Shown piece by piece: positions 16,401 to 23,406 of a DNA stretch of 64,000 bases. Every line of letters begins with the position of its first letter. Positions within the stretch are counted from its first letter, which is position 1. The stretch lies in NCBI RefSeq assembly GCF_016907495.1, contig NZ_JAFBCC010000001.1, positions 1,550,001 to 1,614,000 of the forward strand. The letters are read 5' to 3'. Source of the DNA: Arthrobacter tumbae. Lineage in GTDB: Bacteria; Actinomycetota; Actinomycetes; Actinomycetales; Micrococcaceae. Under the pieces are notes generated by a model, which saw only the letters and a program-made list of their open reading frames with translations, ran no database searches and was not told the DNA's origin. Made by a program: the position numbers and the translations under genes.

Positions 16401-17127
16401 TTGTCCAGCCGGTGGGCGTGGGCAGCGGGGTGTCGAGTGCCAGGGCCTTACCCATAGCCGGCCTGGCCGCAATCACAATCATCTGCCCGCCATGCAGGCC
16501 TTGGGTGAGTTCATCGAATTCGTAGAAGCCCGTTGGGACCCCGGTCATGCCCTCACCGCGGTGCCCAGCCGACTCAATCTCGTCAACCGTGCCCTCGATT
16601 ATGTCTTTCAGGGGCACATAGTCTTCAGCGGTGCGGCGTTCAGCTACCGCATAGACCTCGGCCTGAGCGGCGTTGACAAGGTCATCCACCTCGCCGTCAT
16701 TGGAGTAGCCGAGCTGGACAATCTTGGTGCCGGCATCAACCAGGCGGCGCAGGACAGCACGCTCCCGAACGATTTCAGCGTAAAAGCCCGCATTGGCGGC
16801 GGTGGGGACCGACTGGATCAGTGTGTGAAGATAGGCCGGCCCGCCGATACGGGAGATCTCCCCACGCTTGGTGAGCTCGTCCGACACGGTAACGGCATCA
16901 GCGGGCTCTCCACGACCGTAGAGATCGATAATGGCTTCATAAATGCTTTCGTGTGCCGGGCGGTAGAAATCCACGCCCCGCAGCACCTCGACGCAGTCCG
17001 CAATCGCGTCCTTGGACAGCATCATCCCGCCGAGGACGGACTGCTCAGCAACCAGATCCTGCGGGGGCGTTCGGGAAAACTGCGGTGAGCGAGTGTCTTC
17101 TGATGAATCCGCATGAGTCAACGACAC
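13456..17127 (-). CDS. dnaB: Replicative DNA helicase DnaB precursor with two inteins
   Basis: The 1223-residue precursor comprises three extein blocks (residues 1-227, 566-732 and 1160-1223; 458 in total, normal for DnaB) interrupted by two inteins. Extein hallmarks are PPQDLVAEQSVLGGMM at the N-terminus, Walker A ARPAMGK/STFALD split by intein 1, Walker B KLVVLDYLQLM, and SDLRESG/SIEQDAD split by intein 2. The protein is the ring helicase that unwinds DNA at the fork. Both insertions hit essential motifs, so helicase activity should depend on splicing. ATG 17127 opens the conserved N-terminus. It is transcribed apart from the rpsF-rplI operon, with the divergent DUF1801 gene upstream. Confidence 0.97.
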   Translation of the reverse strand: MSLTHADSSEDTRSPQFSRTPPQDLVAEQSVLGGMMLSKDAIADCVEVLRGVDFYRPAHESIYEAIIDLYGRGEPADAVTVSDELTKRGEISRIGGPAYLHTLIQSVPTAANAGFYAEIVRERAVLRRLVDAGTKIVQLGYSNDGEVDDLVNAAQAEVYAVAERRTAEDYVPLKDIIEGTVDEIESAGHRGEGMTGVPTGFYEFDELTQGLHGGQMIVIAARPAMGKALALDTPLPTPTGWTTMGEVSVGDQVIAADGSPTAVVAATEVMQGRPCFKVTFDDGSTIVADEEHQWLTDTRASRKSAQEASAGHHRVRNQRVFPSVRTTREIADTLRCNTSDQRLNHSVRNTRPLALPQAELPIGPYTLGAWLGDGASATARITTADEEVLLRVGGEGYSTTEGASIPEEELRTLGVLGNKHIPIQYLRASEAQRRALLAGLLDTDGTVTANGCVQFAVTHKRLAQNFRELALSLGYRTGWWEKPVKGRSASSSTCFVITFSTDDTVFGLTRKQILHKERDSRSTPKRTQRFITSVERIESVPVRCLQVANDEHLFLAGRSFIPTHNSTFALDWARSAAIKHNMTTVFFSLEMGRNEIAMRLLSAEATIGLQDLRKGTVKDEQWGKIATTMGRMNDAPLFIDDSPNMSLMEIRAKCRRLKQRHDLKLVVLDYLQLMSSGKRVESRQQEVSEFSRALKLLAKELNVPVVALSQLNRGSEQRTDKRPMVSDLRESGCLTADTRVLRSDTGAETTMGELFRTGARDVPVWSLDDSLRYVERHLTHVFSTGTKEVFRLTLASGKTIRATSNHPFFTYDGWRALGHLKVGDRLGVPRHVNGPSERTQWDDSQVILLGHLLGDGSFVKRQPIRYATQDEANVTAVSEAAKYFGITAVRDDYAAARCVTVRLPAPYRLTHGMRNPIAAWLDSFGLFGARSHEKFVPEEVFALPKAQISLFLKHLWATDGSVTVNRAATGGRIYYASTSRRLIDDVTRLLLRFGISARVKTATAKGNYRPGYTLDVSGGDDQRRFLQEIGVHGARAASCERLLDIIRDKTANTNVDTVPLQVWDDVKSILAEKDMTHREFQAAIGTQYCGSTLFKAAPSRQRLARVAAVLGSAELDVMAVNDLLWDSVVSIEPDGEEEVFDATVLGNHNFVANGIAVHNSIEQDADMVILLHRDDVYDKESPRAGEADVIVAKHRNGPTKTLVVGFQGHYSRFNNMAADTGGF
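13651..14931 (-). mobile_element. DnaB intein 2, class 1 with LAGLIDADG endonuclease
   Basis: This is precursor residues 733-1159 (427 residues). It starts with Cys (CLTADTRV), has the block B motif TSNHPF with the TxxH pattern, LAGLIDADG-type motifs LLGHLLGDGS (848-857) and LWATDGSV (955-962), and ends with VHN before Ser+1 (S1160). These are the residues of a standard class 1 splicing intein with an apparently intact homing endonuclease. The insertion point lies in the conserved DLRESG/SIEQDAD motif of the helicase. Confidence 0.93.
15433..16446 (-). mobile_element. DnaB intein 1, class 3-like, inserted in the Walker A motif
   Basis: This is precursor residues 228-565 (338 residues). The first residue is Ala, not Cys or Ser, so standard N-terminal activation is impossible. 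The class 3 WCT triad is present: Trp at intein position 67 (EEHQWLT, precursor W294), Cys in block F (PVRCLQV, C544) and Thr in the terminal THN (T563). Endonuclease-type motifs LGAWLGDG (367-374) and LLAGLLDTDG (436-445) are present. Insertion is between GK and S of the P-loop, so the ATP site forms only after splicing. Confidence 0.92.
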
Positions 17128-17293
17128 GTGTGCGGCCTTCCTTCCCGAAACTTCCCCAAATCCCTGCCCCGGGCGTCTGCCGATGAGCGGTGGATCCGAG
17201 CTGAATAACCATAGATATCAGCCGCCACCGACAGTCCTTGCGGTATGGGATACCCCGCAACGCTAGTGCCCAGCATCCCCTCTGCCAAGCGAG

Positions 17294-17529
17294 TTATCCA
17301 CAGGGGGTGTGTATAAGCTGGCAATTGTGCGGCGTGTTGTGTGTAGAGGCTGGGGATATCTATGTGGATTAGCAAGAATCTTTGCCCACAATCTCGCTCT
17401 GACTAGGCCAAACACCCGAGACAGCCTGTGGACGAAAACTTTCTCATCCGAACATTCATCCCGTACTTGGGTGTTGACAGCAGGCGATATTAGCCCTACA
17501 GCGGTGCTTTTATGCACCACCTATCCACA
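17294..17529. promoter_or_regulatory. DnaA-box-like cluster in the dnaB/DUF1801 intergenic region
   Basis: The 577-base gap at 17128-17704 has no convincing gene. It contains TTATCCACA at 17294-17302 (perfect E. coli-type box), the complement of TAATCCACA at 17363-17371, the complement of TCGTCCACA at 17427-17435, and CTATCCACA at 17521-17529. Each of the last three is one mismatch from a box variant. Whether DnaA binds is untested. An imperfect palindrome (TTGCGG against CCGCAA, 17238-17260) also lies between these boxes and dnaB. Confidence 0.35.
17474..17502 (+). promoter_or_regulatory. Possible promoter for the DUF1801 gene
   Basis: TTGACA at 17474-17479 is followed after 17 nt by TACAGC at 17497-17502. 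It points to the DUF1801 gene, whose start is about 200 nt downstream, leaving a long leader that contains a 26-base palindrome. Confidence 0.4.
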
Positions 17530-17633
17530 ACCTCGCGCTCGACCGGCTACAGGCCAGCTTCCAGTGGATCAAGACCCGTGACGGCCGTCTATGCCTCTGC
17601 TCTGATGGATCGCGACCAGACGTACGGAATGAG

Positions 17634-17659
17634 GAATACTCCAGTTGCTGGATGTATTC
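17634..17659 (+). promoter_or_regulatory. Long palindrome in the DUF1801 leader
   Basis: Outer arms GAATAC (17634-17639) and GTATTC (17654-17659) enclose inner arms CCAG and CTGG around a ttg centre. Ten of thirteen positions per arm pair. It ends 45 nt before ATG 17705 and could be a protein operator or an mRNA hairpin. Confidence 0.4.
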
Positions 17660-17704
17660 ACCGGCAAGTTCCGTGAACTGCTCCAGCCTGCGATACTTCC
17701 TCAC

Positions 17705-18130
17705 ATGGCTAATAACAAGACGGCGCCCACCACCGCGTCCCCGCAGGAATTCATAGCCTCAGTAGAAAACGAGCGACGCCGGCAGGATGCTCAGAGGCTC
17801 CTGGCTCTCATGGGCCGGGTCACCGGGCAGGAAGCAGTCATGTGGGGCCCTTCGATGGTGGGATTCGGAAGCTACCACTACAAGTACGCCACGGGCCGCG
17901 AGGGAGATGCCCTGGCCGTCGGCTTCTCACCACGCAGTGCCAACCTCGCGCTCTACGGGCTTACGTACGCGCCGGGGGCGGCCGGGTTGCTGCAGAAGCT
18001 GGGCAAGCACAAGACAGGTGCGGCGTGCCTGTACATCAACAAGCTCGACGACGTCGACCAGGACGTTCTCGCCCAGCTCATCGACGTGGGTCATCAGTTC
18101 ATGGTGAGTGAGAACTTCACCAACACCTGA
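17705..18130 (+). CDS. DUF1801 family protein
   Basis: This 141-residue protein has the DUF1801 fold signatures: PQEFIASVENERRRQDAQRLLALM, then WGPSMVGFGSYHYKYATGREGDALAVGFSPR, and VLAQLIDVGHQFM near the end. The family is YdhG-like and its function is unknown. No signal peptide or membrane segment is present. ATG 17705 (MANNKTAP) matches the usual family start; the frame is open 20 codons further upstream without a better ribosome site. It is divergent from dnaB and convergent with rplI across a terminator. Confidence 0.83.
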   Translation: MANNKTAPTTASPQEFIASVENERRRQDAQRLLALMGRVTGQEAVMWGPSMVGFGSYHYKYATGREGDALAVGFSPRSANLALYGLTYAPGAAGLLQKLGKHKTGAACLYINKLDDVDQDVLAQLIDVGHQFMVSENFTNT

Positions 18131-18142
18131 TCAGTGCAAGCG

Positions 18143-18176
18143 AAAGGCCCCCGTTCCCGAAGGAGCGAGGGCCTTT
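18143..18176. terminator. Bidirectional intrinsic terminator between the DUF1801 gene and rplI
   Basis: AAAGGCCC (18143-18150) pairs perfectly with GGGCCTTT (18169-18176) across an 18-nt loop. It lies between the two convergent stop codons (18130 and 18196) and can serve both strands. Confidence 0.75.
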
Positions 18177-18195
18177 ACGGCAGTGCAGAAATAAT

Positions 18196-18645
18196 CTAGC
18201 TGGCGACGACGTCGAGATCGATCACAGCGGCAACATCCTCGTGGAGACGAACGTTTGCCTGGTAGCTGCCGGTCGACTTGATGTGTGCCGGCAGTTCCAC
18301 CTTGCGCTTGTCGATGGAGCCGAGGCCAGCGGACTCAACAGCCTTGGCGACATCCTCGGCCTTGACGGTTCCGAAGAGACGACCGGACTCGCCGGCCTTG
18401 ACGGTCAGCTTGACCGGCTTGGCCTGCAGGGCAGCAGCCTGACGCTGAGCGTCCTCGAGCGAAGCGTGCTCGCGGGCAGAACGTGCAGCCTTGATGGACT
18501 CCACCTGCTTTTCGCCGCCCTTGGTCCACGTGAGAGCGAAGCCGCGAGGCAGAAGGAAGTTACGTGCGTAACCGTTCTTGACCTCGACAACATCACCTGC
18601 GGTTCCCAGACCGGTGACTTCCTGGGTAAGAATAAGCTTTGCCAT
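18196..18645 (-). CDS. rplI: 50S ribosomal protein bL9
   Basis: This 149-residue protein has the L9 N-terminal signature [33 protein letters not shown], a long connecting helix (residues about 45-75) and a C-terminal rRNA-binding domain ending [16 protein letters not shown]. It binds domain V of 23S rRNA at the base of the L1 stalk. It is the last gene of the rpsF-ssb-rpsR-rplI operon and starts 15 nt after rpsR. Confidence 0.98.
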   Translation of the reverse strand: MAKLILTQEVTGLGTAGDVVEVKNGYARNFLLPRGFALTWTKGGEKQVESIKAARSAREHASLEDAQRQAAALQAKPVKLTVKAGESGRLFGTVKAEDVAKAVESAGLGSIDKRKVELPAHIKSTGSYQANVRLHEDVAAVIDLDVVAS

Positions 18646-18660
18646 GGTGTGTTCCTTTCC

Positions 18661-18900
18661 TTAGCCGCGGCCTGCGCCGGAGTAAGGCAGGAGTGCAACT
18701 TCGCGGGCATTCTTGATTGCCTGGGCGATCTTGCGCTGTTCCTGCACGGTCACGCCGGTAACGCGGCGCGCACGGATCTTTCCGCGGTCGGAAATGAACT
18801 TACGCAGCAGTGCTACGTCCTTGTAGTCGATGACGGTGACGTCAGCGGCCTTCAAGGGGTTGGACTTTGGTTTGGGCTTACGAAGTTCAGCCTTAGCCAT
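18661..18900 (-). CDS. rpsR: 30S ribosomal protein bS18
   Basis: This 79-residue protein has the S18 core [59 protein letters not shown]. No zinc-binding Cys cluster is present, so it is the zinc-independent form. S18 pairs with S6 on the 30S platform. It lies 99 nt after ssb, and the gap contains a 9-bp hairpin. ATG 18900 follows AAGGAGCACC. Confidence 0.98.
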   Translation of the reverse strand: MAKAELRKPKPKSNPLKAADVTVIDYKDVALLRKFISDRGKIRARRVTGVTVQEQRKIAQAIKNAREVALLPYSGAGRG

Positions 18901-18926
18901 CGTGGTGCTCCTTATGTCTGGTGGAG

Positions 18927-18947
18927 CCCGCAGAACGGTTCTGCGGG
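18927..18947 (-). other. Intercistronic hairpin between ssb and rpsR
   Basis: CCCGCAGAA (18927-18935) and TTCTGCGGG (18939-18947) form a perfect 9-bp stem with a 3-nt loop in the 99-nt gap upstream of rpsR. No U-run follows, so RNA processing, mRNA stability or partial attenuation is more likely than full termination. Confidence 0.5.
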
Positions 18948-18999
18948 ATGGGAATTTCAGAAGTGGAACGCCGCCGGTCCGGCACCGTTCCTGGAAGAT

Positions 19000-19554
19000 C
19001 TAGAAAGGCGGCTCGGATGATTCCGGGCCGTTGCCCCAACCGGACGAATTACCGCCGGCCGGTGCACCCCAGGGATCCTGGGACGGCTGCTGTGCCTGCT
19101 GGCCGCCGCCGCCATTCCAACCCTGGTTGGAACCGCCACCGCCGCTTCCGCCACTGTCTCCACCGAAGCCGCCGCCACCACCGCCGGAGCGCTGGGTACG
19201 GCTTACCTTGGCAGATGCGTAGCGCAGGGATGGACCGATTTCGTCCACCTCCAACTCCATGACGGTGCGCTTCTCGCCTTCCTTGGTGTCATAAGTGCGT
19301 GACTTGAGGCGGCCCTGAGCAACAACACGGGTTCCCTTGGTGAGGGTCTCCGCAACGTTCTCAGCCGCTTCACGCCAGACCGACGCCCGGAGGAACAGCG
19401 TTTCGCCGTCCTTCCACTCGCTGGACTGACGGTCGAAGGTCCGCGGCGTCGACGCAATGGTGAAATTAGCCACTGCAGAGCCTGACGGGGTGAAACGAAG
19501 TTCCGGGTCGCTGGTGAGATTACCGACGACCGTGATAATGGTCTCGCCTGCCAT
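19000..19554 (-). CDS. ssb: Single-stranded DNA-binding protein
   Basis: This 184-residue protein has an N-terminal OB fold (residues 1-110, starting [25 protein letters not shown] and containing [28 protein letters not shown]). A Gly/Gln-rich flexible linker and the tip PESSEPPF follow. The tip is acidic and ends in PF, as needed for partner docking, although with fewer acidic residues than the E. coli DDDIPF form. ATG 19554 follows GTAGGAGG. It protects ssDNA and recruits repair and replication proteins. It lies between rpsF and rpsR. Confidence 0.97.
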   Translation of the reverse strand: MAGETIITVVGNLTSDPELRFTPSGSAVANFTIASTPRTFDRQSSEWKDGETLFLRASVWREAAENVAETLTKGTRVVAQGRLKSRTYDTKEGEKRTVMELEVDEIGPSLRYASAKVSRTQRSGGGGGGFGGDSGGSGGGGSNQGWNGGGGQQAQQPSQDPWGAPAGGNSSGWGNGPESSEPPF

Positions 19555-19608
19555 GGTGCCTCCTACGGTCACGGGCCCACCGAAGTAGGCCTGGTTTGAT
19601 AGCCGAAA

Positions 19609-19914
19609 TTACTCGGCAGAAACCTTCTGCTCCTCGGGGCGGATGATCTTGGTGCGCATGATGGTCTCATTCAGACCAAGCTGGCGATCAAGTTCAGCTG
19701 CTACAGCCGGGGTGGCGGTGAAGTTGACGACGGCATAAATGCCTTCGGTCTTCTTCTTGATTTCATAGGCAAGGCGGCGACGTCCCCAGATGTCTACCTT
19801 GTCCACAGTTCCTTCGCCGTTACGTACGACATTCAGGAACTTCTCGAGTGTTGGCTCAACGGTACGTTCCTCGACATCGGGGTCGATGATTACCATCAGT
19901 TCATATGCACGCAT
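19609..19914 (-). CDS. rpsF: 30S ribosomal protein bS6
   Basis: This 101-residue protein begins [27 protein letters not shown] and contains [23 protein letters not shown], both diagnostic for S6. The extended end [13 protein letters not shown] is typical of actinobacterial S6. It heads the operon with ssb, rpsR and rplI. The start ATG 19914 has a strong GAGGAGGTGG site. A structured leader resembling the S6:S18-binding motif lies 69-116 nt upstream. Confidence 0.97.
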   Translation of the reverse strand: MRAYELMVIIDPDVEERTVEPTLEKFLNVVRNGEGTVDKVDIWGRRRLAYEIKKKTEGIYAVVNFTATPAVAAELDRQLGLNETIMRTKIIRPEEQKVSAE

Positions 19915-19982
19915 TTGTGAACCCACCTCCTCTGGGCTAAACGGTCGCGGTCTTTCCGCAACAGGAGGTTCTTTAGCGTTGA

Positions 19983-20030
19983 TCCGCGCGCAGGAACCGC
20001 TCATTTTCAGCGGTTCCACGGTGACACGGA
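19983..20030 (-). promoter_or_regulatory. Probable S6:S18-binding leader of the rpsF operon
   Basis: In minus-strand RNA, an outer stem (UCCGUGU, bases 20030-20024, against GCGCGGA, 19989-19983, with two G-U pairs) is followed on the 5' side by the unpaired CACCG (20023-20019). Next comes a 9-bp hairpin GGAACCGCU/AGCGGUUCC (20017-20009 and 20001-19993). A CCG bulge between a stem and a hairpin is the described layout of the S6:S18 complex-binding motif that autoregulates rpsF operons. Confidence 0.7.
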
Positions 20031-20103
20031 CTCATCAATACTACCGGACACCCGGCAGCTCTTCGAACCGCCTGTGGACAACGGGCTGCTCCAGGAAACG
20101 GCG

Positions 20104-21384
20104 CTACGAAACCGTGAAGAACCGCTGCATCACCCGGGTGAGTTGGTAGGGATCCTCGACGCCGCAGAGCTCACGGGCAGAGTGCATGGACAGCAGCGGA
20201 ACGCCGACGTCCACCGTCCGGATGCCGAGCCGGGTTGCGGTCAGCGGCCCAATGGTGGATCCGCACGGCATCACGTTGTTCGAAACGAACTCCTGGTACG
20301 GAGCGCCGGCGTCCCTGCACAGCCGCGCCCAGTAGGCGGCGCCGGGAGCGTCTGTGGTGTACCGCTGGTTCGCGTTGATCTTCAGCAGCGGTCCGCCATT
20401 CAGGACCGGATGGTTCGCTGGATCGTGGCGCTCGGCGTAGTTGGGATGGACGGCGTGGCCGGCATCCGAAGACACACAGAACGACGACGCGAGAGCCCGC
20501 CGCCGCTGCTCCTCACCGGCGCCCAATCCCGAGGAGATCCGGTGCAGGATGTCCTCGAGGAACGGCCCGCTCGCGCCGGAGCGTGATCCGCTGCCGACTT
20601 CCTCGTGATCAAAAGCGGCCAGCACAGCAATGGGCGCGCCGCCGGTGTCGTTCTTTGGTGCCTGGATGAGGGCGGTGAGCCCGGCGTGGACAGAGGAGAG
20701 GTTGTCCAGCCTGCCGGAGGCGAAGAATTCGCCATCCGCACCGAAGACCCGGGGCTGCTGGGTATCCGCAACCACCACGTCAAAGCCGCCGATATCCGCC
20801 GCTTCGAGATCAGCGTCCACGGCAAGGAGCTGCAGGAGGTCCGCACGTCCCGGATCGCCAAGGCCCCAGACCGGGTTCATGTGCTGCTGCTTGTCGAGCT
20901 TCAGCCCGTCATTGACGGCGCGGTCGAGATGGATTGCCAGCTGGGGGAAACGCAGCAGCGGGCCTGTGTGGACAAGGTGCTCCGCGCCGTCGTGCGTTAC
21001 CAGCCGGCCGGCGAGCGCCAGCTCACGGTCCAGCCAGGAATTCAGCAGCGGGCCGCCGTAGATTTCGACGCCGGCCTGCAGCCAGCCGTGGCGTCCGATG
21101 GTTGGCTTGGGCTTCAGCTTGAAGGACGGGGAGTCGGTATGGGCGCCGAGAATGTGAAAGCCTGTGGTCTCCGTTGCGGTGGGCGGGGTGATCCAGGCGA
21201 TCAGCGCGCCGTCGCGGATGACGTAGAACCGGCCGGGTCCGCCGTCCCAGGCATCGTCTTCATGCAACTGGGTGAAGCCGGCCGCCTGGAGCCGGATGCC
21301 GCCCTCGTGGGCGGCGTGGAAGCTGGAGGGTGAGGCAGCAACGTAGGCGCCGAGGTCTGCGATGTGAGCGTGAGCGGCAGTCAT
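20104..21384 (-). CDS. M18 family aminopeptidase
   Basis: This 426-residue protein is a full-length M18 metallopeptidase (aspartyl aminopeptidase type). Zinc-binding and catalytic motifs are visible: FHILGAHTDSPSFKLKP, AAFDHEEVGSGS and SSDAGHAVHPNYAERHDP. The protease cuts N-terminal residues from peptides in the cytosol, usually as a large dodecamer. It is flanked by rpsF upstream (its own leader) and the response regulator gene downstream, all on one strand but well separated, so it is probably monocistronic. TGTGGACAA, a perfect complement of a DnaA box, lies just beyond its stop (20073-20081). Confidence 0.93.
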   Translation of the reverse strand: MTAAHAHIADLGAYVAASPSSFHAAHEGGIRLQAAGFTQLHEDDAWDGGPGRFYVIRDGALIAWITPPTATETTGFHILGAHTDSPSFKLKPKPTIGRHGWLQAGVEIYGGPLLNSWLDRELALAGRLVTHDGAEHLVHTGPLLRFPQLAIHLDRAVNDGLKLDKQQHMNPVWGLGDPGRADLLQLLAVDADLEAADIGGFDVVVADTQQPRVFGADGEFFASGRLDNLSSVHAGLTALIQAPKNDTGGAPIAVLAAFDHEEVGSGSRSGASGPFLEDILHRISSGLGAGEEQRRRALASSFCVSSDAGHAVHPNYAERHDPANHPVLNGGPLLKINANQRYTTDAPGAAYWARLCRDAGAPYQEFVSNNVMPCGSTIGPLTATRLGIRTVDVGVPLLSMHSARELCGVEDPYQLTRVMQRFFTVS

Positions 21385-21432
21385 GTCTGCAAGCCTACTG
21401 GCCGCCGGGTGCCGCCCGGGAGGCGGGCAACC

Positions 21433-22116
21433 TCAGAAATCAAGCCCCTGGCTCGGGGTGACCAGGCCGGTCTCATAGGCGTACACCACGGCCTGGACGC
21501 GGTCGCGCAGGTGGAGTTTGGTGAGGATCCGACGCACATGGGTCTTCACTGTGGCTTCGGAGAGGAAGAACCGGTGCGCCAGTTCCGCGTTGGACAGCCC
21601 CTCAGCGATGGCACCAAGGACTTCCAGCTCGCGCGGGGTCAAGTCCTGCAGAAGCGGGTCGCGGGGAGGCTTCGGGGCGGCGGGGCGGGAGCGTACATAC
21701 TCCTCGAGCAGCCGCTGGGTGACCCGCGGCGCGACCACGGCGTCACCGCTTGCGACCACGCGGACGGCATGCACCAGCTCGTTCGGCGCGACGTCCTTGA
21801 GGAGGAATGCCGACGCCCCTGCCCGCAGCCCGGCGAACGCGTACTCATCGAGGTCGAAGGTGGTGAGGATGATGATCCGGGCGCATGCCCCTGACCCGGT
21901 GATGCGCCGGGTCGCCTCGATCCCGTCCATCACCGGCATGCGGACGTCCATCAGTACGACGTCCGGCTCCAGCCGCGCTGCCAGACGTGCAGCCTCGGCG
22001 CCGTCGGAGGCCTCGCCGACGATCTGCATATCTTCCTCGCCCTCGAGAATCAGACGGAAGCCCATCCGCAGCAGCGGCTGGTCATCCACCAATAGCACCC
22101 TTGTCGGTTCGCTCAC
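21433..22116 (-). CDS. NarL/LuxR-type response regulator
   Basis: This 227-residue protein has a receiver domain (phospho-acceptor D57 in VVLMDVRMPVMDG, acidic pair DD near residues 11-12) and a C-terminal LuxR helix-turn-helix (LTPRELEVLGAIAEGLSNAELAHRFFLSEATVKTHVRRILTKL). GTG 22116 overlaps the kinase stop by 4 nt (GTGA), showing a coupled two-component pair. Its probable target is the ABC exporter encoded just upstream on the same strand, a common pairing for antibiotic-sensing systems (inference). Confidence 0.94.
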   Translation of the reverse strand: MSEPTRVLLVDDQPLLRMGFRLILEGEEDMQIVGEASDGAEAARLAARLEPDVVLMDVRMPVMDGIEATRRITGSGACARIIILTTFDLDEYAFAGLRAGASAFLLKDVAPNELVHAVRVVASGDAVVAPRVTQRLLEEYVRSRPAAPKPPRDPLLQDLTPRELEVLGAIAEGLSNAELAHRFFLSEATVKTHVRRILTKLHLRDRVQAVVYAYETGLVTPSQGLDF

Positions 22117-23372
22117 GCGGACTTCTCCTGACGGTTTTCGACGGGAATTCGTAGTTCTGCGGTCACAACCCACCCGCCGGACGGTGTTGGCCCGCAGTTC
22201 ACTGTGCCGCCGTAGATGGCGGCCCGCTCACGCATGCCGGTGATTCCCTGCCCGGTTCCCACTGACGGCACCTGTTCCATGGCGCCCCGGCCGTCGTCGG
22301 ACACGCGCACCCTGACGGAGCTGCCCAGCCTGGCGATCAGGACGTCCACCGTGGTCACCGCCTTCGCGTACCGCAGCACGTTGGTCAGGGACTCCTGCAC
22401 AATGCGGTGAACGGTCATCTGGAAGGCGGCGTCCTCCGGCAGGCCCGGCCCGCTCAACTGCACACGAATTGGCAGTCCGGCAGCGCGGAACCCTTCAAGG
22501 AGACCGGCCAGTGAATCACCCGCCGGCAACGGGGCGAGCGGGGCGGCGTCCGGCCCAACTCGCAGGACACCGAGCACGCGGCGCATGTCCGCCAGCGCAG
22601 TACGCCCGGTTGCGGAGAGCTCCGCCAGCACCTGCCGTGCACGGTCCTGATCACGTTTCATGACGACGCCGGCACCATCGGAGAGCGCGATCATCACCGA
22701 CAGGGAATGCGCGACCACATCATGCATCTCGCGGGCGATCCTGTTCCGCTCATTGGCGGAGGCAAGTTCGGCGTTGCGTTCAGCCCACTCGCGCAGCTCG
22801 TTCTCATGAAGCCTCTCCCGGCGGATGGTGACTCCCACACCGACGGCGACCGCATACCAGGTGATGACGAACCCTGTGATCACCCAGATCAAGAATGGAG
22901 CTTCGTCGGGAAGGAGATCTCCCATGGTGAACCACAGGGGAACGATCGAGACTACTGCCGCTCCCACCAGAGTCCAGACGGCGACCCGCACCGAATGCTT
23001 CACGGCAACCGTATACAGCGCGAAGAAGATGGCAATGCCAACACTTCCCCGACCCTCGGAAATGAGCAGGATGACCGGTTCCAGCACGGTTATCAGAGCA
23101 ACTACCACCAGGGGATTGCTCCGGCGGAAGAACAGTGCAAAAGCCGCCACCGCCACAGGTGTCAGGCCCCACCAGCCGCTGGGTAATTCGGCAGCGAGGA
23201 CGACGTTGGGCAGCGTGGCCAGAAGGAACGCCAGGACGACGGCGACATCCATCACCTGCGGATGTGACCGGAAGTACCGGCGGATGGGACCGAGACGCCG
23301 GGCGTTGATCTCGGTGAAGGAGACGGCGGCCGTTCGTTCCGCAGTCTCCTTCACCAAGGATTTTTCACTCAT
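22113..23372 (-). CDS. NarL-family sensor histidine kinase
   Basis: This 419-residue kinase has an N-terminal membrane domain with about six helices (residues 42-185) and little extracellular sequence. A HisKA_3 domain (REMHDVVAHSLSVMIALSDG, phospho-accepting H217) and a HATPase domain ending with GTGQGITGMRERAAIYGGTV follow. Small membrane-embedded sensors of this kind often detect cell-envelope stress or work with an adjacent transporter. It is followed by its response regulator with a 4-nt overlap, and preceded by the ABC permease gene 34 nt upstream. Confidence 0.94.
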   Translation of the reverse strand: MSEKSLVKETAERTAAVSFTEINARRLGPIRRYFRSHPQVMDVAVVLAFLLATLPNVVLAAELPSGWWGLTPVAVAAFALFFRRSNPLVVVALITVLEPVILLISEGRGSVGIAIFFALYTVAVKHSVRVAVWTLVGAAVVSIVPLWFTMGDLLPDEAPFLIWVITGFVITWYAVAVGVGVTIRRERLHENELREWAERNAELASANERNRIAREMHDVVAHSLSVMIALSDGAGVVMKRDQDRARQVLAELSATGRTALADMRRVLGVLRVGPDAAPLAPLPAGDSLAGLLEGFRAAGLPIRVQLSGPGLPEDAAFQMTVHRIVQESLTNVLRYAKAVTTVDVLIARLGSSVRVRVSDDGRGAMEQVPSVGTGQGITGMRERAAIYGGTVNCGPTPSGGWVVTAELRIPVENRQEKSA

Positions 23373-23406
23373 GGAGTGAGCTTATTGGGTGCGTTGCAGC
23401 AGCCGG

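Noticed and set aside
16093..17088. 331-codon plus-strand frame opposite dnaB
   Set aside because: The minus strand encodes conserved DnaB and intein motifs throughout; the antisense frame has none.
17128..17704. Replication origin at the DnaA-box cluster
   Set aside because: No dnaA, dnaN, recF or rpmH neighbours, and too few boxes; oriC is more likely outside the window beyond trxB.
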